A DNA stretch of 63,563 nt. Origin: an uncultured bacterium. GTDB lineage: Bacteria; Actinomycetota; Actinomycetes; S36-B12; CAIKAW01. The position numbers were made by a program, and so were the translations under genes. Position 1 is the stretch's first letter. The number at the start of each line of letters is the position of its first letter. The DNA lies in the NCBI GenBank assembly GCA_903825575.1, contig CAIKAW010000010.1, forward strand, positions 1-63,563, written 5' to 3'. Below, in pieces: positions 25,793 through 34,998 of this stretch. Below the pieces are notes generated by a model that saw only the letters and a program-made list of their open reading frames with translations, made no database searches and was not told the DNA's origin.

Positions 25793-26989
25793 TTAGAACG
25801 AGGGAAAAGGATCCACATTCAGTCCCAAAAACGGAAAGCAGGCTTCGCGGGACTGCAGGATCGCGCGGTCGATCGGATCGTCCGGGTCATATCCGCTTTC
25901 CCAGGGGCGAGCCCACGGGTCGGCGCCATCCGTCATGGTCAAAGGCGCTGCTCGTCCGAACAAGTTGAACACGTGCTCGCGGTAGTCCGGGGGCAGCGCC
26001 GCATTCGGATCCAGCGGACTTCCAGCAACTTCGGCCAGCAAGTGCGCCCAAGTCCGGGGTACGACGTCGATCCACTCATATCCTCCGCCGCCCAGCGCCA
26101 GCCATTTGCCATCGGCAAAGCGGTGGGCAAGTCGGTGAATCGCGACACCCGCCAATCGCTGGCCATCAATCGTCAGCGTCAGGTGAGCGAGGGGATCGGC
26201 GAAGTGGGTGTCGCACCCGTGCTGGCTGACGATGAACGATGGCGAGAAGGCTTCGATCGCAGGGGGAACCACGGCCTGAAAAGCACGCAGCCAAGCATCG
26301 TCGCCACTGCCGGCCGGAATTGCCACGTTGATCGCCGAACCCGGGGCCTGGCGCCCGCCGGTCTCGTGGGGATAACCGGTACCTGGGAACAGCGTGCGGG
26401 GACTTTCATGCAACGAGATGGTCAGGACCCGCGGATCGTCCCAGAAGATCGTCTGAACGCCGTCGCCGTGATGTACATCAATGTCGATGTAAGCCACCCG
26501 TTCAACGCCTTGGTCAAGCAGCCAAGCAATCGCAGCTGCGCAGTCGTTGTACACGCAGAAACCTTCAGCGGCTCCTGGCATCGCATGGTGCAACCCACCA
26601 GCCAAGTTCACCGCATGCTCAAATCCCCCGGTCAGGACTGCGCGTGCGCCAGCGATTGATGCACCAACGACTCGGGCCGCTGCCTCGTGCATTCCTGGGA
26701 AGACCGGATCGTCGGTCGTGCCGAGGCCACGAGCCACGTCGGTGAAACCGGGTTCTGAGCCTGCCCGCTTAACCGCATGAACGTATTCGGCTTCGTGGAC
26801 GCGAAGAAGATCCTCGTCGCTCACCGGTTCGATGTGATCGATCTTCGTGACGTTTGGCTGGGTCAACACCCCAAGATCGCTGGCGAGCCGATGGGCCAGT
26901 TGAACACGAATCGGTGCAAGTGGATGTCCGGGACCGAAGTCGTATGCCGCTAGTTCATCGTCCCAGATCACTGCCACTTGGTCACTCAC
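25793..26989 (-). CDS. acuC: AcuC-type histone deacetylase-family protein
   Basis: 398-residue zinc hydrolase of the arginase/deacetylase fold. Catalytic and metal blocks: AGGLHHAMPGAAEGFCVYND, IDIDVHHGDGVQTIFW, SQHGCDTHFADPLAHL and LALGGGGYEW. AcuC removes acetyl groups from proteins such as acetyl-CoA synthetase in other bacteria. It follows proC by 3 bp and precedes bldC by 148 bp. Confidence 0.9.
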   Translation of the reverse strand: MSDQVAVIWDDELAAYDFGPGHPLAPIRVQLAHRLASDLGVLTQPNVTKIDHIEPVSDEDLLRVHEAEYVHAVKRAGSEPGFTDVARGLGTTDDPVFPGMHEAAARVVGASIAGARAVLTGGFEHAVNLAGGLHHAMPGAAEGFCVYNDCAAAIAWLLDQGVERVAYIDIDVHHGDGVQTIFWDDPRVLTISLHESPRTLFPGTGYPHETGGRQAPGSAINVAIPAGSGDDAWLRAFQAVVPPAIEAFSPSFIVSQHGCDTHFADPLAHLTLTIDGQRLAGVAIHRLAHRFADGKWLALGGGGYEWIDVVPRTWAHLLAEVAGSPLDPNAALPPDYREHVFNLFGRAAPLTMTDGADPWARPWESGYDPDDPIDRAILQSREACFPFLGLNVDPFPSF

Positions 26990-26992
26990 CGA

Positions 26993-27796
26993 TCAAGCAC
27001 CGCCCGCCAATTCGCGGGAGCGATCGCGGGCAGCTTCCATGGCGCTAAGAAACGCGGCCCGCACTTTGTGGTCATCGAGTTCACGCAAAGCCGCCACAGT
27101 CGTCCCAGCCGGCGACGTCACGTTCTCGCGCAACACCGTGGGATGTTCGCCGGTTTCGCGCAACATCGTCGCCGCGCCGAAGAGCGTCTGAACGACAAGT
27201 TCGGAAGACGTAACGCGAGGCAGGCCAAGGAGAACTCCGGCTTCGATCATGGCTTCAACGACGTAGTAGATGTAGGCCGGACCGGAACCGGAGATTGCAG
27301 TTACTGCGTCCTGATGCTTCTCCGGGACGCGGAGCACATGACCCACAGAACCAAGCAAAGTCTCAGCAGCAGCCAGATGAAGTTCGTCGCAATTGGTTCC
27401 CCCAGAAATCGCCGACATACCTTCATCCACCAGTGCGGGAGTGTTCGGCATTACACGAACAACTGCCACGCCGGCCACCAACCTAGATTCAATGAAGGCA
27501 GTAGTGATTCCGGCCGCGAGCGAAATAACAAGCGTCGCAGGTGTAACTACGCCAGCAATCTCGCTCAAGAGTGCGTCCATGTCCTGAGGCTTAACCACCA
27601 GCAGCAAGGTGTCGGCGCGGGTCGCGGCTTCAAGATTCGAAACGACATCGACTCCGTAGCGCTCCCGCAATTCGGTCGCCCGATCGGGACGACGCTCTGC
27701 GACTAACAGGTCGGCCGGAGTGCGTCCGGACCTGAGTAGGCCAGAGAGCAGGGCCTCGCCCATTACTCCAGCCCCGAGTACAGCAACCCGTTCCAT
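26993..27796 (-). CDS. proC: Pyrroline-5-carboxylate reductase ProC
   Basis: Last step of proline synthesis (267 residues). N-terminal Rossmann motif VAVLGAGVMGEALLSGLL; KPQDMDALL; VRVMPNTPALV; and the family signature AISGSGPAYIYYVVEAM near the C-terminal domain. ATG at 27796 with GGAGG five nt upstream. No transcriptional link to the ABC genes is apparent (99-bp gap). Confidence 0.95.
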   Translation of the reverse strand: MERVAVLGAGVMGEALLSGLLRSGRTPADLLVAERRPDRATELRERYGVDVVSNLEAATRADTLLLVVKPQDMDALLSEIAGVVTPATLVISLAAGITTAFIESRLVAGVAVVRVMPNTPALVDEGMSAISGGTNCDELHLAAAETLLGSVGHVLRVPEKHQDAVTAISGSGPAYIYYVVEAMIEAGVLLGLPRVTSSELVVQTLFGAATMLRETGEHPTVLRENVTSPAGTTVAALRELDDHKVRAAFLSAMEAARDRSRELAGGA

Positions 27797-27895
27797 TGCT
27801 ACCTCCGACTAGTCAAAGCTCCGGCCGCTCGAACCGTAAGTCGCATCATGTACCAGAAGGGGGCAGACCTGCACTGCAGATACCCTCAGCGCCGC

Positions 27896-28633
27896 TCAAT
27901 CAGTACGCCTCCGGAGCGTGACCGCGCCTAAGAGCAGGCTACTCAACACGAATGCGAGCACTACCCCTAGATCCAGCCAGGTCGCACGGGAAACGTATGT
28001 CTGTGTGGAGATCCGCTGCATCGCATCAACCGCATAGGAAAGCGGCAGCACGTCCGACAGCCATCGCAGCGGCGTGGTCATAGCTTGTCGATCGGCTAGC
28101 AGACCGCACAGAAGGAACTGCGGCAGCACCATGGCAGGCATAAATTGCACTGCTTGGAACTCAGTTTCGGCAAAGGCGCTGATGAACAGTCCCATCGCCG
28201 TGCCTAGCTCGGCTACGACAACGGCGACCAGCACAACGGCCCAGGTTGGGCCTATGACCTTTAGTCCCAATCCCCAAACCGTGACGCTCGTAGCGATCAA
28301 CGCCTGAAGAACTGCAAACGTGCCGAATGCGATTTGATAACCGAAGACCAGATCGGCCTTACCCAACGGCATGGCGAGCAACCGCTCTAGCGTGCCTGAC
28401 TTCCGCTCGCGGAGCGTCGCAACACTGGTAATCAGGAACATCGAAACGAACGGGAAGATCCCAAGCAGGCTTAGCCCAACCGAATTGAAAGCTCCAGGCG
28501 TGGCGTCCAATACCCACTTCAGCAAACTGATCAGCACAACCGGAACCACGAGCATCAGGGCGATCGTGCGCTTGTCATGTCGCAACTGAGCGAGCACCCG
28601 GCGAGCCGTGGCCATAGTCCGCCTGGGCGTCAT
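27896..28633 (-). CDS. ABC-2 type transporter permease
   Basis: 245-residue membrane protein with about six helices (LMLVVPVVLISLLKW, LLGIFPFVSMFLITSVATL, FGTFAVLQALIATSVTVWGL, WAVVLVAVVVAELGTAMGLF, LPQFLLCGLLAD, LDLGVVLAFVLSSLLLGAVTL). The block LRERKSGTLERLLAMPLGKADLVFGYQ is the ABC-2 signature. Overlaps the ATPase gene by 4 bp. Probably a drug or lipid exporter; substrate unknown. Confidence 0.9.
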   Translation of the reverse strand: MTPRRTMATARRVLAQLRHDKRTIALMLVVPVVLISLLKWVLDATPGAFNSVGLSLLGIFPFVSMFLITSVATLRERKSGTLERLLAMPLGKADLVFGYQIAFGTFAVLQALIATSVTVWGLGLKVIGPTWAVVLVAVVVAELGTAMGLFISAFAETEFQAVQFMPAMVLPQFLLCGLLADRQAMTTPLRWLSDVLPLSYAVDAMQRISTQTYVSRATWLDLGVVLAFVLSSLLLGAVTLRRRTD

Positions 28634-29343
28634 GACGGCTCCTCCTGAACTAGGGCTAGGAATGCCGACTCGATGTCGGAGGTGCCGGTTGCTGCCAAGA
28701 TCTCAGCGCGAGTTCCGTCGGCAAGGATGCGTCCACTCCGCAACAGGAGCAGCCGATCACAACGATCGGCTTCGTCCATAACGTGACTCGAGACCAAGAC
28801 CGTCACGCCTCGACTCGCAAGGTCGCGGAACAACACCCACAAAGACCTGCGCAGCACCGGATCGAGCCCGACAGTCGGTTCATCTAGTACCAGCAATTCA
28901 GGTGATCCGAGTAGAGCCGTGGCCAGTGAAGCCCGCGCGCGCTCGCCACCGGAAAAGGTGCGGATCACCGTATCGAGCAAGGGAGCCAGGTCGACTTCGG
29001 AAGCAACTCGGTCTACATCTGCCGCTGGCGCGTCGAGCACCGCCGCGAAATAGGCGAGGTTCTCGCGCAGGGTCAAGTCCTCGTAAACACTAGGCGACTG
29101 GGTTACGTAGCCGATCCGGTGCCGGAGTTCGGGGGCTCCGGCCGGCAATCCGAGAACCGACACCGACCCGCTAGCAATCCTTTGCACACCAACGATTGCG
29201 CGCATCAGGGTGGTCTTGCCGCCGCCCGACGGCCCGAGCAGGCCGGTCACCAAACCGGGCTGCACTGTGCAAGTTAGCCCCGGCAGAATTAGCTTTCCTC
29301 CACGAACGACGGTGAGGTCTTGCACGTCAAGCGTGTGCATCAT
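28630..29343 (-). CDS. ABC transporter ATP-binding protein
   Basis: 237-residue ATPase partner of the downstream permease. Walker A GPSGGGKTT (37-45), signature FSGGERARASLATAL, Walker B LLVLDEPTVGLD and H-loop VLVSSHVMDEA. Two consecutive ATG codons occur; the first, at 29343, overlaps the TetR stop (ATGA). The TetR-ATPase-permease order suggests an inducible exporter. Confidence 0.93.
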   Translation of the reverse strand: MMHTLDVQDLTVVRGGKLILPGLTCTVQPGLVTGLLGPSGGGKTTLMRAIVGVQRIASGSVSVLGLPAGAPELRHRIGYVTQSPSVYEDLTLRENLAYFAAVLDAPAADVDRVASEVDLAPLLDTVIRTFSGGERARASLATALLGSPELLVLDEPTVGLDPVLRRSLWVLFRDLASRGVTVLVSSHVMDEADRCDRLLLLRSGRILADGTRAEILAATGTSDIESAFLALVQEEPS

Positions 29344-29936
29344 GAGGTCTCAAACTTCACACCAGGTAGCGGTTTGGTCGGCGTCAGCCAATCCTGCACA
29401 GTCGGAGCAAGGATTTGGATTAGTTCGTCCTCCGGCATTGATGCGATCGGTTCGATCTTGAGAATGAATCGGGTCGCCGCGATGCCCACCAAGTACGAAG
29501 AAATCAATGCCACCCGCAGTCTGGCGTCTGGAACGCCAACGGCGCGGACGATGCGATCGATGACCGACTCCTGCAGGAACTCAGCCAGCGGACCAGCTGC
29601 CCGGCCGGCTGCCGCACCCGATTGGAACAGCGCGATCAATTCATCCCGCGACTTCGGATCGCCGAGTGTGTCGAGAACGAACTTGACGAGTCGCTCACCC
29701 ATGCCATCGAGACCGGGAGCCAGCAGCCTCGGGATGGCCGAGGCCGGATCGACGGGCAGTTGCAGCACTGCGGCGAACAGCGTCTCTTTGTTGTCGTAGT
29801 AGCGACGCACAACTTCCGGCGCAACACCGGCTGCCGCGGCGACTCCCTTAAAGGTCGTTCCAACGTATCCGCGAGCACGAAACAGGGCTCGGGCGGCGTC
29901 AACGACCGATGCGCGAACTTCATCGCCAGCAGCCAC
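29340..29936 (-). CDS. TetR-family regulator of the adjacent ABC exporter
   Basis: 198-residue repressor-type protein. The N-terminal helix-turn-helix is ARALFRARGYVGTTFKGVAAAAGVAPEVVRRYYDNKETLFAAVL; the C-terminal ligand domain is variable. GTG at 29936 gives the usual TetR length; the frame is open upstream but runs into the preceding gene. Its coupling with the ABC genes suggests it controls them; the ligand is unknown. Confidence 0.88.
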   Translation of the reverse strand: MAAGDEVRASVVDAARALFRARGYVGTTFKGVAAAAGVAPEVVRRYYDNKETLFAAVLQLPVDPASAIPRLLAPGLDGMGERLVKFVLDTLGDPKSRDELIALFQSGAAAGRAAGPLAEFLQESVIDRIVRAVGVPDARLRVALISSYLVGIAATRFILKIEPIASMPEDELIQILAPTVQDWLTPTKPLPGVKFETS

Positions 29937-29947
29937 AGTTGAGCAGC

Positions 29948-30763
29948 CTATTCCTGGGCAGCCGAGCGCAGTCCGGCACGTGCAAAGTCCAACGCTGCTT
30001 GAAGGTCGGCATCCCGCTCGTCTCGCCCTGCCGTATCCCGCGTCGAAACCTCGACGACGACATCCCCGGAATAGCCCGTGGCCGCTAGGTGCCGCAGCAG
30101 AGGGACGCAAGGTTGATTTCCGCGACCGGGAATTAGATGTTCATCGCGAGCGCTGCCGAGACCGTCGGCCAGGTGCACGTGCGAAAGTCGATCGCCTAAG
30201 TCCCGCGCGAGCTCCATGGCGTCAGTCCCAGAAACCGAAGTATGTGAAAGATCCAATGTCGTCTGCGGGTAATCCTCGTCGCGCGGATCCCAGCCCGGCG
30301 CGTAACTTGCAAGCTCCCGGCCACCAGCTCGCCACGGGAACATGTTCTCAACCGCGAAGCGAATCGGTGTGTCCTGCGACATGCGGGTCAAGCCGGCAAC
30401 GAACTCACGCGCATACTCGCGCTGCCACCGAAATGGCGGATGAACCACAACCGTCGAAGCCCCCAACTTCTCCGCAGCAGCACGCGCCTTTTGTAGCTTC
30501 CCCCAGGGATCCGTGCCCCACACTCGCTGAGTCAACAACAGGCATGGCGCATGTACCGCCAGGATCGGCACACCGTAGTGATCTCGCAGCCGAAGTAGAG
30601 CTTCCGGATCCTGCGACACCGGATCGGCGAGGACCATGATCTCAACGCCGTCATAACCGAGTCGGGCAGCAACTTCAAATGCGGTGGCCGCTGATGACGG
30701 GTACACAGATACGGTCGAAAGTGCGACCCGCACTTTCGGGACTGGGCTTGGGGTTTCGCTCAT
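29948..30763 (-). CDS. Sugar phosphate isomerase/epimerase-like TIM barrel
   Basis: 271-residue protein of the AP endonuclease 2/xylose isomerase-like family. Metal-binding blocks are recognisable: [63 protein letters not shown] and VVVEVSTRD. Substrate unknown. Coupled to ppx by a 4-bp overlap, and 11 bp ahead of the TetR gene. Confidence 0.85.
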   Translation of the reverse strand: MSETPSPVPKVRVALSTVSVYPSSAATAFEVAARLGYDGVEIMVLADPVSQDPEALLRLRDHYGVPILAVHAPCLLLTQRVWGTDPWGKLQKARAAAEKLGASTVVVHPPFRWQREYAREFVAGLTRMSQDTPIRFAVENMFPWRAGGRELASYAPGWDPRDEDYPQTTLDLSHTSVSGTDAMELARDLGDRLSHVHLADGLGSARDEHLIPGRGNQPCVPLLRHLAATGYSGDVVVEVSTRDTAGRDERDADLQAALDFARAGLRSAAQE

Positions 30764-31689
30764 GTCTCCAGGCCGTCAAGACGGCGCAGGATAATTCCCT
30801 CACGTAGCGCCCAAGGGCAGATTTCAGCTTCGCTGACTCCGAGCAGATCCAGGGCCGCCTCCGCGACGATTGCCCCTGCCAACAGCTGACTTGCCCGTCC
30901 GGCCGAGACTCCCGGCAATTCTCCGCGCTCTTCGGCCGTCATTGCCGCAAGCTTGGGGACCCAAGTCCGCAGATCCGATCGCGCTAAAACTCGCCGTACG
31001 TACGGGCCGTCGCTTGACGGCGCCGCACCAGCCAAACGGGCCAACGATCGAAAAGTCTTGGAGGTTGCGACAACGTGCTGCGCCTCTCCTTGGCGCACAA
31101 CGCGCCCAACAACTTTGGCCACCTCGGCGCGAACTTCTCGACGCAGAGCCCGAACCTCTTCGGCCGTGGCCGGGTCATTCTTCAGGTGCAGCTTCGTAAG
31201 TCGTCCGGCACCTAATGGTAATGAGATTGCCAAGTCGGGCTCTTCATCATGGCCGGCGGCAATCTCCAATGAGCCACCGCCGATGTCAAGAACAAGCAGC
31301 CGTCCGCTTGACCAGCCGTACCAACGTCGCACTGCAAGGAAGGTCAATCGAGCCTCGTCGTGGCCCGCTAGCACCTGCAGTTCGATCCCCGTCCGCGCCT
31401 TCACATCTGCGAGGACCTCATCGCCATTGGTCGCTTCTCGGATTGCGGAAGTCGCAAAGGCCATTACCTCTGTTACGCCCATGTCCTCTGCAACGACAAT
31501 CGCATCTCTGATGAAGTCGACGAGTTGGTCAACTCCAGCGCTACCCAGTCGGCCAGATTCATCTTCGTGTTCGGCCAATCGCAATTCGAGTTTCTGCGAG
31601 AAAGCTGGCAGTGGGCGGGCGCCATAGTGAGCGTCCACCACAAGGAGGTGGACGGTATTGGACCCGACGTCTAACACCCCTAAGCGCAC
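30760..31689 (-). CDS. Ppx/GppA-family phosphatase
   Basis: 309-residue exopolyphosphatase/guanosine pentaphosphatase-family protein of the short actinobacterial type. Phosphate-binding loops [16 protein letters not shown] and [12 protein letters not shown], with [13 protein letters not shown] between. It may degrade polyphosphate or pppGpp, or be regulatory; sequence does not decide. GTG start at 31689 is seven nt after a TAGCGT element, and no Shine-Dalgarno is seen. Confidence 0.9.
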   Translation of the reverse strand: MRLGVLDVGSNTVHLLVVDAHYGARPLPAFSQKLELRLAEHEDESGRLGSAGVDQLVDFIRDAIVVAEDMGVTEVMAFATSAIREATNGDEVLADVKARTGIELQVLAGHDEARLTFLAVRRWYGWSSGRLLVLDIGGGSLEIAAGHDEEPDLAISLPLGAGRLTKLHLKNDPATAEEVRALRREVRAEVAKVVGRVVRQGEAQHVVATSKTFRSLARLAGAAPSSDGPYVRRVLARSDLRTWVPKLAAMTAEERGELPGVSAGRASQLLAGAIVAEAALDLLGVSEAEICPWALREGIILRRLDGLET

Positions 31690-31696
31690 ACGGGTG

Positions 31697-31702
31697 ACGC
31701 TA
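31697..31702 (-). promoter_or_regulatory. -10 element for ppx (leaderless)
   Basis: TAGCGT on the minus strand, seven nt before the ppx GTG. It lies 16 nt from the -10 of the divergent gene, so the two promoters overlap within 41 bp. Confidence 0.48.
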
Positions 31703-31718
31703 CTAGTTGGCGAACGTC

Positions 31719-31724
31719 TAGTCT
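31719..31724 (+). promoter_or_regulatory. -10 element for the Cys-rich gene (leaderless)
   Basis: TAGTCT exactly six nt before the GTG at 31731. GTGACG at 31694-31699, with a 19-nt spacer, is a weak -35 candidate. Confidence 0.5.
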
Positions 31725-31730
31725 TGCCCG

Positions 31731-32522
31731 GTGCCTGAAGTAGCCCTCGATTTCCCGCGCCAGTGGGTGGAGTTCCCAGACCCCTCTGACGCCAAGCAGA
31801 TATTCCGCTGCGACCTGACCTGGTTGACGTCGAGTTGGTCCTGCATCTTCGGGAACGGATGCAAAGGAATCTACGAGGGACGCCCGAATGACGGGTGCTG
31901 CACTCTCGGTGCCCACTTCTCGGACAAGGACGATGAACGCAACGTCGCCAAAGCTGCTGCCCGACTGACGGCCGACACTTGGCAGTTCCACAAGACCGGC
32001 ACCAAGAAGGGTTTCGTCGAGAAGGACGACGAAGGCGCCCGGAAGACTCGTGTCGTCGAGGGTGCCTGCATCTTCCTAAATCGACCGGGGTTCGCCACCG
32101 GCGAGGGCTGTGCGTTGCACCAACTGGCCGGCCGGGAAGAGGTCGACTTCTTCCGCCTCAAGCCGCAGGTTTGCTGGCAACTGCCGATCCGCCGGACTTT
32201 TGAATGGATTACTCGTCCTGACGAGTCGCAAGTGATGGTGGTGTCCATCTCCGAATATGACCGCCGCGGCTGGGGCGAGGGCGGCCACGAGCTCAAGTGG
32301 TACTGCAGTGGTAACACCGAGGCTCACGTTGGTGCCGAACCGGTGTACGTCTCGAATCGAGCTGAACTCGTAGAACTCATGGGCCAGGGCGCCTACGACG
32401 TGCTGGCCGAATACGCCGCTGCCAGAGTCACGGCTCTGACTGCGGCCAGAACACTGGCCCGGCGCACCGGAGACCGCAGCGCTGTCAAAGCCTTCGCCCC
32501 GCACCCGGCCGACCCCGAATAG
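31731..32522 (+). CDS. Cys-rich protein, YkgJ/DUF3109-like
   Basis: 263 residues, not confidently assigned. Nine cysteines: Cys27, 38, 44, 56, 57, 113, 127, 148 and 192. [23 protein letters not shown] and [21 protein letters not shown] recall the metal-chelating cysteine pattern of YkgJ/DUF3109 proteins, suggesting a Zn or Fe-S site. There is no signal peptide, so a cytoplasmic location is likely. Divergent from ppx and 53 bp ahead of radA. A repair or redox role would be guesswork. Confidence 0.7.
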   Translation: MPEVALDFPRQWVEFPDPSDAKQIFRCDLTWLTSSWSCIFGNGCKGIYEGRPNDGCCTLGAHFSDKDDERNVAKAAARLTADTWQFHKTGTKKGFVEKDDEGARKTRVVEGACIFLNRPGFATGEGCALHQLAGREEVDFFRLKPQVCWQLPIRRTFEWITRPDESQVMVVSISEYDRRGWGEGGHELKWYCSGNTEAHVGAEPVYVSNRAELVELMGQGAYDVLAEYAAARVTALTAARTLARRTGDRSAVKAFAPHPADPE

Positions 32523-32563
32523 GGCCCAGGGGACAGCCCGTCACGCTCGTCGGACCCAGCGCA

Positions 32564-32569
32564 TAGCGT
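32564..32569 (+). promoter_or_regulatory. -10 element for radA (leaderless); fixes the ATG start
   Basis: TAGCGT exactly six nt before the ATG at 32576. A GTG in the same frame directly abuts the hexamer and would lie before +1, so the ATG is preferred. Confidence 0.5.
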
Positions 32570-32575
32570 GTGCCC

Positions 32576-33961
32576 ATGGCCAAGTCATCCACGTCCTACC
32601 GGTGCACGGCCTGCTCAGCCACGTCCGTCAAGTGGACCGGGCGGTGCGTGAAGTGCAGCGAATACGGCACGGTCGTCGAGGTAGTGGCAGCAGCACCGAC
32701 CGCCGGCCGGGTGGCCTCAGCTCGAGGTCGCGAGCCGAGCCAACCCGCTCAACCCGTCACCGAGGTCATGAGTGCCGGCCCCACCCCGCGCATTACTACC
32801 GGGATCGGGGAGTTCGACCGGGTACTTGGCGGCGGGCTGGTCGCCGGACAGGTCGTGCTCTGCAGCGGGCCTCCGGGATCGGGCAAAAGCACGCTGTTGC
32901 TGGCTGTGGCCGACTCAATGGCTAAGCGCACCGGACGCCCGGTGCTGTACATCTCAGGTGAGGAATCCGTCGAGCAGATCGCGGTTCGGGCTCGCCGCCT
33001 GGGCGCCGATAGCCCCAACTTGCTCTTGGCCGACGACACCGATTTGGCCGCGGTGATTGGCCACCTCGATGCGCACGGTCCCGACGTCGCACTTGTCGTC
33101 ATCGACTCGGTACAAACGATTGCTTCCGCTGACGTCGATGGCCGCGCGGGCGGCGTAACCCAGGTCATGGAAGTCGCTCAGGTGCTAACCCGCGTGGCCA
33201 AATCACGCCGGATTCCGATGATCCTGATCGGACAGGTAACCAAGGACTCCAACGTTGCCGGGCCGCGGGCTTTGGAACACATAGTTGATGCGACCCTCAG
33301 TCTCGACGGCGACAAGCACACTGCGCTCCGGCTTCTTCGGGCGGTTAAGAACAGGTTCGGATCGCTGGAGGTCGCTGCGTTCGAACAGACCGACACTGGG
33401 CTGCGCGAAGTAATCGATCCGAGCGTCCTGTTTCGCGGCGAACGCGATACCCCGGTGCCTGGCATGTGCGTTACCGTCACCATCGAAGGGCACCGGGCCC
33501 TAATCGCCGAAGTTCAAGCTCTCGTAGCGGCGACCACCAACCCTAATCCGCGCCGCGGGGTCTCCGGATTTGATGCTGCCCGCAGTGCCATGTTGATCGC
33601 GGTCACCGAGCGTGCCGGGTCACTACGTCTGTTCGACAAGGACGTATTCCTCGCGACGATCGGTGGCATGCGCCTGACCGATCCAGGCACTGATCTTGCC
33701 GTGTGTCTGGCCGTGGTTTCCGGTGCCAACGGAGGTAGCGTCCCCCTCGATCTCGTGGCTATCGGGGAGGTCACTCTCACCGGCGATATCCGTCCGGTGC
33801 CGCAACTATCGGAACGAGTCGCTGAGGCCGTTCGGCTCGGCTATCGCCGACTCTTGGTGCCACCTGGCACCACAGCCCGAGTCAACGGCCGCGGCGTCGG
33901 CGCAAAACTGCTCGAGGTACCCGACCTTGCCACCGCAATTCGCACCGGAATCGGGCAATAG
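32576..33961 (+). CDS. radA: DNA repair protein RadA
   Basis: 461-residue helicase-like ATPase that promotes branch migration in recombination. Zinc finger C10-x2-C13...C24-x2-C27 (YRCTACSATSV, GRCVKCSEYGT), Walker A GPPGSGKSTLLL, the RadA-specific KNRFG motif, then a Lon-like C-terminal domain (GFDAARSAMLIAV, DLVAIGEVTLTGDIRPVPQ). Upstream of disA as in many bacteria, but here a diguanylate cyclase gene lies between. Confidence 0.95.
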   Translation: MAKSSTSYRCTACSATSVKWTGRCVKCSEYGTVVEVVAAAPTAGRVASARGREPSQPAQPVTEVMSAGPTPRITTGIGEFDRVLGGGLVAGQVVLCSGPPGSGKSTLLLAVADSMAKRTGRPVLYISGEESVEQIAVRARRLGADSPNLLLADDTDLAAVIGHLDAHGPDVALVVIDSVQTIASADVDGRAGGVTQVMEVAQVLTRVAKSRRIPMILIGQVTKDSNVAGPRALEHIVDATLSLDGDKHTALRLLRAVKNRFGSLEVAAFEQTDTGLREVIDPSVLFRGERDTPVPGMCVTVTIEGHRALIAEVQALVAATTNPNPRRGVSGFDAARSAMLIAVTERAGSLRLFDKDVFLATIGGMRLTDPGTDLAVCLAVVSGANGGSVPLDLVAIGEVTLTGDIRPVPQLSERVAEAVRLGYRRLLVPPGTTARVNGRGVGAKLLEVPDLATAIRTGIGQ

Positions 33962-34018
33962 CAACCAAAATCAAACCATCGCGCCTCTACTGCCGGTGCT
34001 CCTTTGTAGCAAGGCTGA

Positions 34019-34036
34019 AGGTGTGAAACTTCACCT
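34019..34036. repeat. Inverted repeat across the start of the diguanylate cyclase gene
   Basis: AGGTGTGAAACTTCACCT: arms AGGTG/CACCT, with an offset inner repeat GTGAA-AC-TTCAC at 34023-34034. It covers the GTG start codon at 34023. The central spacing (N2) is wrong for Rex (N4). Could be an operator or a start-site hairpin. Confidence 0.35.
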
Positions 34037-34883
34037 AACCCATCGCCGGCCGGCTGCCCGATATCTGTGGCTGACGTTGGCATTGGTGGTCGAGGCACTT
34101 ATTGCAGTGATCGACTTGACCCAGAAATCGGTAATCTTCATGCCGCTTTCCTGGACGGTCATCATCATCGCCGCAATCTTCATTACTTGGCGCCAGACGT
34201 TGTGGCTCTCCGCACTGGCGCTCCTGTTCTCTGCAATTGCCAGTAGCCACTGGAACCACTTTCACGACCGTAACTACCAGGTGCAGTTCATGACGATGGT
34301 TGCGATGTCCATCGTTGCGGCCGTGTTGGCAGCCCACATCACCAGCAAGGACGAACGCCTAGTTCGACTGTCCATGACTGACGCACTCACCGGACTACCC
34401 AATCGCCTACTCCTTGCCGACCGGATGGCACAACGAGGACGTCAACGCGGAGTCAGTGCGGAAGTGATCGTCAGTTATCTCGACCTTGACGACTTCAAGT
34501 CAGTAAACGACCGCTACGGCCACACGATCGGGGATGAAGTCCTCCGTCAGGTTGCCCACCGTCTTCAATCGGTCGTGCGAGCCGGAGACACCGTTGCCCG
34601 CGTCGGAGGCGACGAGTTCGTCGTGCTCACGACGTCGGCCTCAGAGCCGCCTGAGGCGACTCGGCTAACCGAACGAATCGCGAGCGCAGTTCAACAGCCT
34701 TTGATCATCGGTGAACTCGAGCTGATCCAACGGGCAACTATCGGCACGGTGGTTGGCTCGATCGATCTCGCGGATCCCGACCACCTCGTCATGCTGGCCG
34801 ACAAGTTCTTGACCGAAGCCAAAGCCCGAGGCAAAGGCCGTACTCGAGTCGTCGACCTGCGATCCCAAAAGGTTGGTAACTAG
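34023..34883 (+). CDS. Membrane-anchored diguanylate cyclase (GGDEF)
   Basis: 286 residues. Four hydrophobic helices (about 13-31, 36-55, 59-75, 88-105) precede a GGDEF domain that begins at DALTGLPNR (120-128). The active-site GGDEF is intact at 195-199 (RVGGDEFVVL) and the product-inhibition motif RAGD lies at 186-189, so it should make c-di-GMP with feedback control. No EAL domain. Start at GTG 34023, since the longer open frame overlaps radA. Sits between radA and disA, 90 bp ahead of disA. Confidence 0.88.
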   Translation: MKLHLTHRRPAARYLWLTLALVVEALIAVIDLTQKSVIFMPLSWTVIIIAAIFITWRQTLWLSALALLFSAIASSHWNHFHDRNYQVQFMTMVAMSIVAAVLAAHITSKDERLVRLSMTDALTGLPNRLLLADRMAQRGRQRGVSAEVIVSYLDLDDFKSVNDRYGHTIGDEVLRQVAHRLQSVVRAGDTVARVGGDEFVVLTTSASEPPEATRLTERIASAVQQPLIIGELELIQRATIGTVVGSIDLADPDHLVMLADKFLTEAKARGKGRTRVVDLRSQKVGN

Positions 34884-34923
34884 TCAGCGACGGATTCTGC
34901 GCAACCACACTCGGGAGGTCAAC

Positions 34924-34998
34924 ATGACTAGAATGGCCTCCTGTGGCGGGGCTGAATCAGGGGAATCTAGAACGTGGCAACTGAAAAGATTGATGTAG
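34924..34998 (+). CDS. Possible 24-residue upstream ORF overlapping the disA start
   Basis: ATG at 34924 with GGGAGG five nt upstream (34913-34918), a better ribosome site than that of disA. It encodes MTRMASCGGAESGESR plus eight further residues and stops at 34996-34998, out of frame and overlapping the disA start by 25 nt. It may be chance, or a leader peptide tuning disA translation. No homology is claimed. Confidence 0.25.
   Translation: MTRMASCGGAESGESRTWQLKRLM

Noticed and set aside
34023-34034. GTGAA-AC-TTCAC as a second Rex operator
   Set aside because: The spacer is 2 nt, not 4, so the half-sites are wrongly phased.
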